Shown piece by piece: positions 37,053 to 46,313 of a stretch of DNA of 64,000 bases (position 1 is the stretch's first letter; each line of letters starts with the position of its first letter). The stretch is taken from assembly GCF_001931485.1 (NCBI RefSeq), contig NZ_MSDV01000019.1, positions 372,001-436,000 on the forward strand, written 5' to 3'. The notes beneath the pieces were generated by a model. It did not search any database and was not told where the DNA came from. It saw only the letters and a list, made by a program, of their open reading frames with translations. The DNA is from Burkholderia sp. SRS-W-2-2016. Its GTDB lineage: Bacteria > Pseudomonadota > Gammaproteobacteria > Burkholderiales > Burkholderiaceae. The translations under genes and the position numbers were made by a program.

Positions 37053-38495
37053 CTAAACCTGCGCCACAACAGACCGCCTGCCGTGATGACTAGAACTCCC
37101 CACCAACCGTTCAAACACATTACTGGTAATCCGATCGACAACCGTCTGACTTTCCGCGCGCGAATCCATCAGAACCCGAGCCCAGTCGGTCGTGCCGGCA
37201 TTAAAGACGATACCGGGCTGCACGCCACTCTCAACCGTCCTCTCCAGCACACCAAACACCCCGCGTCCGCCGACATCCCAGCCGTCGAGCACCGCGGTCT
37301 TTCCAAGCACGTGAAAACCATTCGACGTCGGCGGCAAACCATCCACTTCATAGCCGACCAGCCGATCTTCGGCACCCAGGATATCGCCGTTCCTCAACTG
37401 CGTGCCGGCGAGTGCCCAGTGACTCGCGTCCTCGATCCGGAAACCCACCGCCGGACGTTCCTTCCTGATCCAGCCGCCCCGTAGCAGGCGCCATTCTCCC
37501 CACCAGCCGCCGCCATAGCCATAACTCAGCCCGATCAGATCGCTTTCGTCGTGACCGGGCCAATTTTCCGCAAGCCGGGTCATACGCAGATCGGATGAAG
37601 CCGCGCCGCCGCGCGAAAATTCGATCGGCCGAAAGCAGGTGTTGCCGCTAAAGATCGCATGATGTCCGCCATCGGCAATAAAGCCGGCCGTGCGCTCGCG
37701 CATGCGCCTGCTCCAGTACTCGTGATGACCGACGCTCAGCACGCAGCGATACTGGCTCAGATCGAGCCGCTCACCGTCGTCGAGATCCAGGTCGGTGTAG
37801 AAGTCGCAGGCGATGTTCTTCGTCTGCAGCCAGCGCACGAACTTCGCGTCCCAATGGGCGAACTGCTGACGCGGGGAACGAGGATCATAGGGGTCGGCCG
37901 GCTCGCCGAACTGGGCGCCGAAGCCGCCGCCCGGTCTGAGCAGCGTCACGGTCATGACGCGTTTCTTGCGGCGAACAGGGTCGTGATAAAAGCCGCCGGC
38001 GCCGATCGAGTTATACGCGTGATACGTCGCGATCGGCACGATATAAGCGATCGATGCGCAGGGGCGCGGAGGGCGCGCAACCAGCATCGCCATGCTTTTG
38101 CTGTCCGGCGGCAGCCCGTCTATCGGCTCGCGCATCGCACAGCGCCGCCCGAGCGGGTGTACCGGTTCGCCGTTAGCGCGCACCTCGTAAGCGACCGCGA
38201 CATACACGCCGGTCGTCGCATCGTCGCGATCGAAGCGAAACCTGAAGCTCGGCCAGCGCCATACGCCGTCGCGATCCGGTGCGGCTTGTCCATGCGGCGA
38301 AGTCAGAACCCATTGCCCGCTCGCCCGATCGCAAGCGATCGCGCCGCATTCCTCTACGCGGATGCCGCAGTGAAACACGAGCGCTTCTTCGATGCCTTGC
38401 CGGTAGATCGCGATCGAGAAGCGCCGGCCCGGCTCCACGGCGAGTTCGAATACGCCGCCTGCATCGTAGGCGGGCGCGAGCGGATATAACCTCAT
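37053..38495 (-). CDS. N,N-dimethylformamidase beta-subunit-like protein
   Basis: 480-aa protein matching the large-subunit domain of dimethylformamidase (DMFase) family. Recognisable parts are PIATYHAYNSIGAGGFY, the FYTDLDLDDG segment and VLSVGHHEYWSRRMRERTAGFI, ending with FNAGTTDWARVL. DMFase hydrolyses dimethylformamide to formate and dimethylamine using iron; the small alpha subunit is not adjacent, so the substrate may differ. Start at 38495 is preferred because GAGGAG lies seven bases upstream; a GTG 15 bases earlier is possible. Monocistronic, leftward. Confidence 0.8.
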   Translation of the reverse strand: MRLYPLAPAYDAGGVFELAVEPGRRFSIAIYRQGIEEALVFHCGIRVEECGAIACDRASGQWVLTSPHGQAAPDRDGVWRWPSFRFRFDRDDATTGVYVAVAYEVRANGEPVHPLGRRCAMREPIDGLPPDSKSMAMLVARPPRPCASIAYIVPIATYHAYNSIGAGGFYHDPVRRKKRVMTVTLLRPGGGFGAQFGEPADPYDPRSPRQQFAHWDAKFVRWLQTKNIACDFYTDLDLDDGERLDLSQYRCVLSVGHHEYWSRRMRERTAGFIADGGHHAIFSGNTCFRPIEFSRGGAASSDLRMTRLAENWPGHDESDLIGLSYGYGGGWWGEWRLLRGGWIRKERPAVGFRIEDASHWALAGTQLRNGDILGAEDRLVGYEVDGLPPTSNGFHVLGKTAVLDGWDVGGRGVFGVLERTVESGVQPGIVFNAGTTDWARVLMDSRAESQTVVDRITSNVFERLVGSSSHHGRRSVVAQV

Positions 38496-38688
38496 TCGGT
38501 GGCTCCTCACATCTTTATCGTAGCGGCCGTTTTTCCAGCTGAAGCTGCGGAAACTGGTCCGTACATCTATCTGATGAAAGTCCGTCTAACTGCTACGCAG
38601 TGCCAGGGAAACCGTAGGTGATCGCCCGCGCGTCGAATGAATGCCGCCTTACGTTTTGCCGACGTCCGGGTGTGCGCTGTGTTCCTGC

Positions 38689-39723
38689 CTAGAGCCCCAA
38701 CGTTTCGGCGCGGCGCTTGTTGCCGAGTACATGAGCGCGAAAGCGCTTCGCCACGAATTGCGCGGCGCAACCGAGCACCCGTGGGTGACCGAGTGTGTGC
38801 CGGAGCGCTGCCGAGAAGCGCTTTTCGCGCACGGCCTCGGTGACATCGACCCAGCGAAGCGAGGTTTCGAGTGTGCGCTGCCGATGCGCGCACGCGTCGG
38901 CTAACCGTCCGGACAGCGCGTGCGACGCGCGGAAGCGCGCATTCGCATCGAGCATGCCGCGCAGCGCGCGCCGGTCCGCGGATTTGTCGGTGGAAAGCGA
39001 ATCGCCTCGTCTGCGATAGTGGTAGCCCAGCGCCGGAAAGACGAGCATTTGCGCATCGCGTTCGACCAGCACGCGCAACAGCAGATCGAAGTCTTCGGCG
39101 GAGCGAACCCGCGCGTCGTACCGGAGCCCGGTGAGCAGTTCCGTTTTGATCATCGGCTGCAGATAGCCGAGATTCGGTGCATTGACGAGCGCGACCGCAT
39201 CGAAGGTTCTTTCGCTACTCAGGCCGAGCAGTGAATACCCGGTGAGGGTGCCGCTTTCGTTCATGATCAACAGGTCATCGGCGACGATCCCCGCGCCGGT
39301 GGCCCCGGCTTTTGCGAGCAACGCCTCGAGGCGTCCGGGCGAGAACCGGTCGTCGCTGTCGAGGATCGTGATCCAGCGCCCTCGCGCGCGATCCAGCGCC
39401 CGGTTACGCGCGATCGATGGTCCTGCGTTGGTTTTCGAAGTCAGCAGAACGATACGCGGGTCGATCGCGGCAGCGGCGCGGACAATGTCCACGCTGGCGT
39501 CGGTCGATGCATCGTCCACCACGATCAGTTCCCAATCGGCCACGCTTTGTCTCTGCACGGACTGGATTGCTTCTTCGATCCAGTTCGCGCCGTTGAAGTT
39601 GGCCATCACGACGGTAACGGAGGGCGTCGTCGCTGAAACTGTCGTACGAATCGTGGCTTGCTCGTTGTGATCGCAACCTTCTTGAGGTTCCGCGGATACG
39701 AGATTTTCGCCTTGTAAGCTCAT
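38689..39723 (-). CDS. Family 2 glycosyltransferase
   Basis: 344-aa GT-A glycosyltransferase, about 220 residues of catalytic domain: VTVVMANFNGANWIEEAIQSV, then VVDDASTDAS and the LDSDD metal-binding motif. It transfers a nucleotide-sugar residue, probably to a polysaccharide or lipid. The C-terminal 100 residues are basic and lack a membrane helix. It stands alone with no polysaccharide cluster around it. Start at 39723 is uncertain; the frame is open to 39810 with weak ribosome sites in both cases. Confidence 0.85.
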   Translation of the reverse strand: MSLQGENLVSAEPQEGCDHNEQATIRTTVSATTPSVTVVMANFNGANWIEEAIQSVQRQSVADWELIVVDDASTDASVDIVRAAAAIDPRIVLLTSKTNAGPSIARNRALDRARGRWITILDSDDRFSPGRLEALLAKAGATGAGIVADDLLIMNESGTLTGYSLLGLSSERTFDAVALVNAPNLGYLQPMIKTELLTGLRYDARVRSAEDFDLLLRVLVERDAQMLVFPALGYHYRRRGDSLSTDKSADRRALRGMLDANARFRASHALSGRLADACAHRQRTLETSLRWVDVTEAVREKRFSAALRHTLGHPRVLGCAAQFVAKRFRAHVLGNKRRAETLGL

Positions 39724-40323
39724 AGTCTTTAGTCTGATGCAAGGTTGCAAAGATCGGCGGTTCAGCGCTGTGCTGAAGATCGAATTGGCAGCCATTATTC
39801 GGGAAAGCAACGCGGCACATCCGGACGAGAGAATGGGCCGCTTTTCATGTCGACGGCATCTGGCTATGACGCTCTTATGGTTGGATTACCAAGTAAAGCA
39901 GATGAAGCCAGATCGAGTCGACAGAAATTCGATGTTCTCAGTGCGCCTCCTCGCATATGGTTCGATTGGTTCGATTGATAGTACGAGTTCGTTTGCTTGA
40001 TGCGCGGCCGGCATATATCGCTTCGCCGTCGGCAATAAGCGGACGATTACCGCCAGGAGATACTTCCGAATAATCGCGGGCGTTGCCGATATCCCGGGCA
40101 GTGACCAGATCGCAGCTTATGAGCGATTGGCCCTGATTGAAGAGTCTAACGAGGTCGAGAGGATATCTGGGGCCAATACCTCCGCCTTTTGTGCCAGGGG
40201 CTGTAACAGTGACCGGTGGGGCCACGACGCCGTCAGAAGTTCGCGCGTCGGTCCGGCAAGAAGTACCTGTGCCACTCGGCAAATTGCACGTAACGAGCGT
40301 TTGCGCGCAACCGTCGCAATGCG
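39724..40323. other. 600-base gap, doubtful small ORF
   Basis: Less GC-rich than its surroundings. One leftward frame (39938-40345, GTG start inside the channel gene) encodes about 135 aa with a PPVTVTAPGTKGGG segment common in exported Burkholderiaceae proteins. It has no signal peptide, no ribosome site and overlaps the channel gene, so I do not call it a gene. It could be the remnant of a small exported protein. I see no RNA gene or repeat. Confidence 0.35.
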
Positions 40324-41418
40324 TTATTTCCCCCGCGAGAACCACTTGCCGTAAATCCGCTCGTAGGTCCCGTCTTCATACATCGCCAGCAGCGCTTCAT
40401 TGATCGGTTTGCGCAGGTTGTTGCCGGTGGCCACCGCGATGCCGTACTTTTCCGGCAGAAAGACGGGGCCGACAACGGCCAGCGACTGACTGCCGAAGCG
40501 AGCCGCCCAGTATTGCAGAGTCGGCGCGTCGTAGACGATTGCCTGTATATCGCCGCGCATCAGCGCCTGGAAGCCCTGGTCCGCACTCCTGATGTCAACG
40601 TACGGCAAGCCCCGGTCGGTCAGATATTCGGCCGCGACGGTTGCCGGCACCGTGCCGATCTTCTTGCCCGGCAGATCGTCCGGACCGCGGATGCTGGACT
40701 GAAGGCGCGCGACCGTTTGCGAAGAGGTCACGGTCGCCGTCAATTGAGCGATCAGGATGACGCCGACCACCCACATCGCGGGTACCAGCATGCGTCTCCA
40801 CAAGCCGCCCGTCCCGCGTTCTCCATATTCACCGGTGGCGATGATCAGCATCGTCACCCATGCTCCTTCGCCGATCGCATGCAGATAGGGCTTCTGAAAA
40901 GCCGGATCGCGCTTGCGTTCCACCAGCCAGACAAGGTTGGCGAGTCCGAACAGAATCAACGCGCTCAAACCCACGAGTTGCACGATTGCGAGCCACGGCA
41001 CCGTCGATAGCGACTCGAGGAACGAGCGCTCGTTGTTCGCGCGCACCATGATTTGCAGCCCCGAATCGAAATAGGGAACCGAGAAGTCCACGCTGCGCTC
41101 ACGCGCAGGTGTCATGGCGATCGCGGAGATCGCCGCGTCGACTTGTCCTTGCTGCAACGCGGACAGCAAATCGGTCTGGGTCCGGTATGGACGCCAGACG
41201 AAATCCATCCGGATGCGCCGCGCCACTTCGTTCCAGATATCGATGCTGAAGCCTTGCGGCTCGCCGCTTTGCGGCAGCACGAACGGCGCGATCGGCGCAA
41301 TCGCGACGCGCAGCGTCGGCGCGCCGGCGGGCGCGTCGGCGGCCAGCGCCGGTACTCCGACGGCAAGCAGGCTCAGCGTCAACACGAATAGGGCGGCAAT
41401 ACGGCTGGGAAATTTCAT
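40324..41418 (-). CDS. Prokaryotic glutamate-receptor-like ion channel
   Basis: 364-aa protein with GluR0 topology: signal peptide 1-27, ligand lobe S1 (about 35-131), helix M1 (141-166), pore loop (183-199), helix M2 (206-232), ligand lobe S2 (240-362). S1 has the binding-type arginine in PARERSVDFSVPYFDSG (R107); S2 has VYDAPT (D298), both as in amino-acid binding receptors. The filter region reads IATGEYGERG (193-202), where K+-selective homologues have TVGYGDR, so Glu replaces the first filter Gly. M2 ends in IAQLTATVTS, echoing receptor gates. It likely gates cations on an external ligand. It follows the outer-membrane gene by 37 bases. Annotation pipelines may call it only a substrate-binding protein. 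Confidence 0.85.
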   Translation of the reverse strand: MKFPSRIAALFVLTLSLLAVGVPALAADAPAGAPTLRVAIAPIAPFVLPQSGEPQGFSIDIWNEVARRIRMDFVWRPYRTQTDLLSALQQGQVDAAISAIAMTPARERSVDFSVPYFDSGLQIMVRANNERSFLESLSTVPWLAIVQLVGLSALILFGLANLVWLVERKRDPAFQKPYLHAIGEGAWVTMLIIATGEYGERGTGGLWRRMLVPAMWVVGVILIAQLTATVTSSQTVARLQSSIRGPDDLPGKKIGTVPATVAAEYLTDRGLPYVDIRSADQGFQALMRGDIQAIVYDAPTLQYWAARFGSQSLAVVGPVFLPEKYGIAVATGNNLRKPINEALLAMYEDGTYERIYGKWFSRGK

Positions 41419-41455
41419 CGCGTCTCTCCGGAGCGAGCGGGATGTTTCGATGCCT

Positions 41456-42544
41456 TCAGAAGCTCAGCGCAATGCCGAGCGAGATGCCTGTCACGTTTCT
41501 GCCGAACGCATAGCGCCCGACGAACCGCAACCGTGAAAACAGCTTCGTCACCGCACCGGTATCGATCTCCAGCCCCACGCCGAGCGACGTCAATTGATTG
41601 AAGCCGAGAATGTCCGCCTGACTGCCGAGATAAGTCGAGTGGGAAAGTTCGAGCACATAGCGCAGCGGGCGGTGTAGGGCCAGCAGGCCGGTAGGCGCAC
41701 GCCAGCGCGCGTAGAGGTTGGTCGATTCGGCATTGGCCGAGCCGCGCACGGCACTGGACGAGCCGAAGCTCTGTAGATAAATGTCGGTATAACGCAGTTC
41801 GAGATCGAATTCGTACGGCTCCATGCGCGGATACCAGGCCAGCATCAGCGAGCCGCCCAACCCATAGGCGCTCAGCGAACCGTTGCGGATGAAGTCGATA
41901 TTGCTGTCGGTTTTACGGTTGAGAAGAAATTGCGCCGCGCTTGCGTCGCTCAATACCTCGCCGAGCGAGAAGTTGAAAATCGGTCGAATGACCAGATCGC
42001 GTTTCTGGTTGAGCGGAAAGTCCCAGCCGATGCCGCCGGTTGCGGCGACGTTCGTCCAGCGCGTGGGCAGCGCACGCGAGACCTGACCGTCGGTCGCGAT
42101 GAAAGTCGGATCGTAGCGCGAGCCGCCCAGCGCGCCTTCGAGATATAGCGGAAAGTTCGGGCTCATCGTAAAGCCGCCGCCGAATTGCGTCATGTTCAGC
42201 GACGGATTGTCGGTGGCGCCGTTGCGGATACCGAGCGTGCTTGCCGATAAGTCCGGCGTGACCGTGAAGGACAGCAGCGCCAGCACCGCGTTGGCGCGGC
42301 GTTGCACATCCGGTCCGGTGAAAGTCGGGGCCGCCGGGACCTGCGCCGCGACCGTGCCGGCAACGAGCCACTGCGCGACGAAGATCAGTAGCGCGCGGTT
42401 AACCCGCGCGGTCCGTTCGCGGGCGCGGCGCGCTGTCCGTGAACCGGCTCCGTAAGCCGGCCGCCCGGCCGACACGCAACAGGCTGCCGCCCAGCTCGCG
42501 CAACGATGTCCCAACGACACTGGCATGCGTGGTCCTCGGCCCAA
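41456..42544 (-). CDS. Outer-membrane beta-barrel protein, unknown family
   Basis: Up to 362 aa. A hydrophobic export signal lies at residues 49-67 of the longest frame (ALLIFVAQWLVAGTVAAQ). The mature part has amphipathic beta-strands throughout, Gly-rich turns, and ends with ISLGIALSF, a terminal Phe typical of barrels. Similar to autotransporter-barrel-like proteins. The start is unresolved: an ATG at 42526 and one at 42544 both leave a long basic leader before the signal; the codon just before the signal is GTT. It is the first gene of a leftward pair with the ion channel. Confidence 0.6.
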   Translation of the reverse strand: MGRGPRMPVSLGHRCASWAAACCVSAGRPAYGAGSRTARRARERTARVNRALLIFVAQWLVAGTVAAQVPAAPTFTGPDVQRRANAVLALLSFTVTPDLSASTLGIRNGATDNPSLNMTQFGGGFTMSPNFPLYLEGALGGSRYDPTFIATDGQVSRALPTRWTNVAATGGIGWDFPLNQKRDLVIRPIFNFSLGEVLSDASAAQFLLNRKTDSNIDFIRNGSLSAYGLGGSLMLAWYPRMEPYEFDLELRYTDIYLQSFGSSSAVRGSANAESTNLYARWRAPTGLLALHRPLRYVLELSHSTYLGSQADILGFNQLTSLGVGLEIDTGAVTKLFSRLRFVGRYAFGRNVTGISLGIALSF

Positions 42545-42790
42545 CGTCGATCAGCGAGCGTCCCCCTTCGGGCGATGCCCGATGCGGTCAGCAATCCGGA
42601 AAAAGAAACTGCGGTATTCAATCTAGCGGCGGATTCGCAGGAAGGAAAGCAAATTGCCGCGGATTTCCCCAAAGGGCAATCCGGTTGCCCGAAGTCCCTA
42701 TGGTTCGCATACCTGATCTATGAGAAAAGCCATGGTGGTAGATCCCGTGATGAGTCATTGAACTTAAACCCGTCGCATCCGCGAGCGCTC

Positions 42791-43558
42791 ATGACCGAAC
42801 TGATCCATCACCCCGCCTTTCTGTTCATCGTGCTGATCGTATTGCTTTCGATTGCAGCGGCGTTGGGCGCGATCGTCATGCAACGTGTGATCCCTTTTGC
42901 GGAGGACGCGCGCGACAACTACAACGTGGTGCAGGGCGCCACGCTGACCCTGCTCGCGCTGCTGATCGGCTTCACGCTGTCGATGGCGGTCAGCCGCTAC
43001 GATCAGCGCAAGAATTACGAGGAGGAAGAAGCCAACGCGATCGGTACCCAGTATCTGCGCGCGGACCTGCTCGGCGCACCCGGCGCGGCCCAGGCGAAAG
43101 CGCTGCTGGCGGAGTATCTGCAGTTGCGCATCGAGTTCTACAAGACGCGCAACGCGCACGAACTCGAACTCATCAACGACAAGACCGCATTGCTGCAAGC
43201 CCGGTTGTGGTCGACGGCTCTTACCGCGGCCGACGCACGCCCGACGCCGATCACGGCCCTGGCGGTGAGCGGTATGAACGACGTTTTCAACACCGCGGGC
43301 TATACCCAGGCCGCGTGGCTCAATCGCATCCCCATTTCCGCGTGGATGCTGATGATCGCGATCGCTTTCTTCAGCAACCTGATGCAGGGCTACGGCGTGC
43401 GCGGCGTGACCGGGCGGCGGGTGCTGCTGTTCGTCCTGCCGGTGACCGTGTCCCTGTCGCTTGCGCTGATCGCCGATATCGACAGTCCGCGCGGCGGACT
43501 GATCCGCGTCGTTCCGCAGAATCTGCTGAGCCTTCAGCAGTCGCTGCGTCCGCAATGA
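42791..43558 (+). CDS. DUF4239 (bestrophin-like) membrane protein
   Basis: 255-aa inner-membrane protein with four helices: near residues 9-30, 50-68, 183-203 and 212-230, leaving a cytosolic-type middle region (about 75-180) that contains RYDQRKNYEEEEANAIGTQYLRADLL, characteristic of DUF4239. Distantly bestrophin-like and may be a channel, but the function is unknown. It is divergent from the barrel gene. The start at 42791 is chosen from the family; the longer frame has no matching leader. Confidence 0.8.
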   Translation: MTELIHHPAFLFIVLIVLLSIAAALGAIVMQRVIPFAEDARDNYNVVQGATLTLLALLIGFTLSMAVSRYDQRKNYEEEEANAIGTQYLRADLLGAPGAAQAKALLAEYLQLRIEFYKTRNAHELELINDKTALLQARLWSTALTAADARPTPITALAVSGMNDVFNTAGYTQAAWLNRIPISAWMLMIAIAFFSNLMQGYGVRGVTGRRVLLFVLPVTVSLSLALIADIDSPRGGLIRVVPQNLLSLQQSLRPQ

Positions 43559-43715
43559 CGCGCCCGCGCCGTTTCGTTTGCCCCTGCGGGCAAACGCGTT
43601 GCCCCAACTCCCTATGGCCGCGCGCGCGGCGTTGTGCGAAAACGCTGTTCTGTGGTGGTCGATAACAGTCGCAGGCGTGGTGCGCCTGTCCTTCTTCGAG
43701 TCACTGGAGGTGTGT

Positions 43716-45767
43716 ATGTCTGAAGCGGATGACGCGGCCAGGTCGGGCGGACGCAGAGCATTCCTGAAGAACGTGGCGGTCACCGGCGTCGCGACCGGCC
43801 TGTCCGGCGTAGTCGGCGAGACCCTCGCGCAGGCCGCCGGCGCAACGCCGACCGGTCCGGCAGCCAAACCGGCGACATCCTCAACCATCGCGCTGAACCA
43901 GCAATACGCGGACTTTCTTTCGTTCGCCGACAGTCAGGATTTCGAAGACGCGAAGCGGGGGCTCGTTGCGACGCTGCCCGAACCCGTCGTCATCAAGGGC
44001 GAGTCGGGCAATGTCGCCTGGGACCTGCAACAGTTCGCGTTTGTCAGCGGCGGTCCGGAGAACAACGCACCGTCCACCGTGAATCCGAGCCTTTGGCGCA
44101 ATGCCAAGCTGAACATGAATCACGGCCTGTTCAAGGTCGTCGACGGCATCTGGCAGGTACGCGGCTACGATCTGTCGGTGATGAGCATCATTCAGGGCGA
44201 CAAGGGTTATATCGTGGTCGATCCGTTTATCACCACGGAAGTCGCATCCACCGTGTGGAAGCAGCTGGTGATTCCGCATCTCGGCGACAAGCCGATTACC
44301 CACGTCGTCTACACGCACAGTCACGTGGACCACTATGGCGGCGTACGCGGACTCGCGAGCGACGAGGACCTGAAATCCGGCAAGGTGAAAATCGTCGCGC
44401 CGACGGGTTTCACCGAGGCGGCGGTCGGCGAGAACGTGATCGCCGGAAATGCGATGGGCCGACGCGCCAGTTTCATGTACGGCTCGCTGCTGCCGCGCAG
44501 CGCCACCGGCATCGTCGATGGCGGCCTTGGCAAGACGACTTCGGTGGGGACGATCACGATCGCCGTTCCGTCGATATTCGCGGAAAAGACCGGCCAGAAG
44601 CTGACGCTCGACGGCGTGGAACTCGTCGTGCTGATGGCGCCCGAATCCGAGGCGCCGTCCGAATTCATGTTTTATCTGCCGAAGTACAAGGCTTTCTGCG
44701 CGGCCGAAGACGCAACGCATACGCTGCATAACCTTTACACGCTGCGGGGCGCGAAAGTGCGCGACGCGCTGCTGTGGTCCAAGTATCTGCACGCATCGCT
44801 GGAGATGTTCGGCGACGACGTGCAGGTGGTATTCGCTTCGCACTACTGGCCGACCTGGGGAAACGATCGCGTGACCTCGTTTCTCGGCGCGCAGCGCGAC
44901 ATGTATCGCTATATGCACGATCAGGTATTACGGATGGCGAACCAGGGCCTTACGCCGCTGGAAATCGGCGAGCGCATCCGGCTTCCGGACAGCCTCGCGA
45001 AGCGCTGGTATTGCCGCAGCTATTACGGCACCGTCTATCACGACGCCGTCGCGCAGTACAACCTGCGGCTCGGATTCTTCGACGGCGTGCCGGCCAATCT
45101 ACACCGGCTGCCGCCCACCGACGCGGGCAAGCGCTACGTCGAGTTCATGGGCGGCTCGGCGGCCGTACTCGGCAAAGCCCATGCTTATTTCAACAAGGGC
45201 GAATATCGCTGGGTCGCGGAAGTCGTGAATCACGTCGTGTTCGCGGAACCGCAAAACACCGCGGCAAAACAGTTGCTGGCCGACGCTTACGAACAACTCG
45301 GCTACCAGTCGGAATCCGCGTCGTGGCGCAACTTCTATCTGACCGGCGCGATGGAGTTGCGCAATGGCGTGAAGCCCGCGCCTGCGCCCGCGCCGCAAAG
45401 TCCGGACACGATTCAGGCGATGCCGCTCGACATGTTCCTCGATTTCATCGGCATTCGTCTGAACGGCGATCGCGCGGCGGGCAAGACGGCCTCGTTCAAT
45501 CTGGTACTGACCAATACGAACGAACATTATCTGCTCGGAGTAGAGAACAGCGCACTGCACTATTCGCGCGACAAGACTTCGAAGAACGCGGACGCCACGA
45601 TCACGATGACGCGCGCCGACCTCAACGACATCATGATGGGCAAGACCAACATGCAGAAACTCGTGATGGCCGGCAATACGAAGATCGACGGCAACAGTCA
45701 GAAGTTAGGCGAATTCGTGTCGTGGCTCGACACGTTCGACTTCTGGTTCAACATCGTGACCCCTTGA
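43716..45767 (+). CDS. Tat-exported alkyl/aryl sulfatase, SdsA1-type
   Basis: 683-aa zinc-dependent sulfatase that hydrolyses primary alkyl sulfates. Tat signal: GGRRAFLKN at 11-19 with hydrophobic stretch to about 40. Metallo-beta-lactamase domain with the zinc motif THSHVDH (H201, H203, D205, H206) and the family block AAEDATHTLHNLYTLRGAK. A dimerisation region follows, then the C-terminal SCP2-like domain (about 560-683, with ADLNDIMMGKT). The start at 43716 follows CTGGAGG. First gene of a tight operon: the next gene starts 9 bases after its stop. Confidence 0.93.
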   Translation: MSEADDAARSGGRRAFLKNVAVTGVATGLSGVVGETLAQAAGATPTGPAAKPATSSTIALNQQYADFLSFADSQDFEDAKRGLVATLPEPVVIKGESGNVAWDLQQFAFVSGGPENNAPSTVNPSLWRNAKLNMNHGLFKVVDGIWQVRGYDLSVMSIIQGDKGYIVVDPFITTEVASTVWKQLVIPHLGDKPITHVVYTHSHVDHYGGVRGLASDEDLKSGKVKIVAPTGFTEAAVGENVIAGNAMGRRASFMYGSLLPRSATGIVDGGLGKTTSVGTITIAVPSIFAEKTGQKLTLDGVELVVLMAPESEAPSEFMFYLPKYKAFCAAEDATHTLHNLYTLRGAKVRDALLWSKYLHASLEMFGDDVQVVFASHYWPTWGNDRVTSFLGAQRDMYRYMHDQVLRMANQGLTPLEIGERIRLPDSLAKRWYCRSYYGTVYHDAVAQYNLRLGFFDGVPANLHRLPPTDAGKRYVEFMGGSAAVLGKAHAYFNKGEYRWVAEVVNHVVFAEPQNTAAKQLLADAYEQLGYQSESASWRNFYLTGAMELRNGVKPAPAPAPQSPDTIQAMPLDMFLDFIGIRLNGDRAAGKTASFNLVLTNTNEHYLLGVENSALHYSRDKTSKNADATITMTRADLNDIMMGKTNMQKLVMAGNTKIDGNSQKLGEFVSWLDTFDFWFNIVTP

Positions 45768-45776
45768 GATGCCATC

Positions 45777-46304
45777 ATGTGCGCGATCTGCAACTTCAAG
45801 CTCGAATTCGGCGTGAGCCATCCGTCGGCGCTGCCGGTGGCCGTCGCGACCCGCAACGCGATCGAGGCCGGACTGATCGCTCCGCTGGAGGCCGGCGATG
45901 GCGCGCTGGCGGCGGCGCGCGCGCGCCTGTCGGCGATCGACGCGTTGAACCTGCTGCAAGCCCGCATCGAAGAAACGCACGGCGACGATACGTTGCTGGC
46001 GTTGCCGGACTTCTATGTGCTGCTGATCGAGAACGATACGTGGGGCTTCTTCCATGCAACGAGCGCCGGTTTCGATCCGGAGATCGTGCCGGAAATTCCG
46101 GATCTCACCGCGCTCGACGAAGCGAAACGCAGCCGGATCGTCGTGACGTCCGAGGCCGCGTTGCGCGGCTGGCTGGACGCCGATTTCACTGCCGCGCATG
46201 CGCTCGCCGATGCGCTGTTCATGATCGACGCGCCCGCCGCCGACGCCGCTTGCCTCGCACAGATGCTTGCCCGCGCCGAAGCGGTGCTCGCGCTCGGCGC
46301 TTGA
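45777..46304 (+). CDS. Conserved unknown protein in sulfatase operon
   Basis: 175-aa, no signal peptide, mostly alpha-helical, acidic. It starts with MCAICNF (Cys2 and Cys5 form a CxxC), the only Cys-rich part; the middle has LLIENDTWGFFHATSAGFDPEIVP. I do not recognise a domain. It sits 9 bases after the alkylsulfatase stop and 9 bases before the FGE start, so translation is linked. Its position suggests a role in sulfatase maturation or thiol/metal handling, but this is inference. Confidence 0.75.
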   Translation: MCAICNFKLEFGVSHPSALPVAVATRNAIEAGLIAPLEAGDGALAAARARLSAIDALNLLQARIEETHGDDTLLALPDFYVLLIENDTWGFFHATSAGFDPEIVPEIPDLTALDEAKRSRIVVTSEAALRGWLDADFTAAHALADALFMIDAPAADAACLAQMLARAEAVLALGA

Positions 46305-46313
46305 GGCCCGATC

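Noticed and set aside
39938..40345. Possible 135-aa exported protein with a PPVTVTAPG segment
   Set aside because: GTG start inside the channel gene, no signal peptide or ribosome site. It may be a gene remnant but the evidence is too weak.
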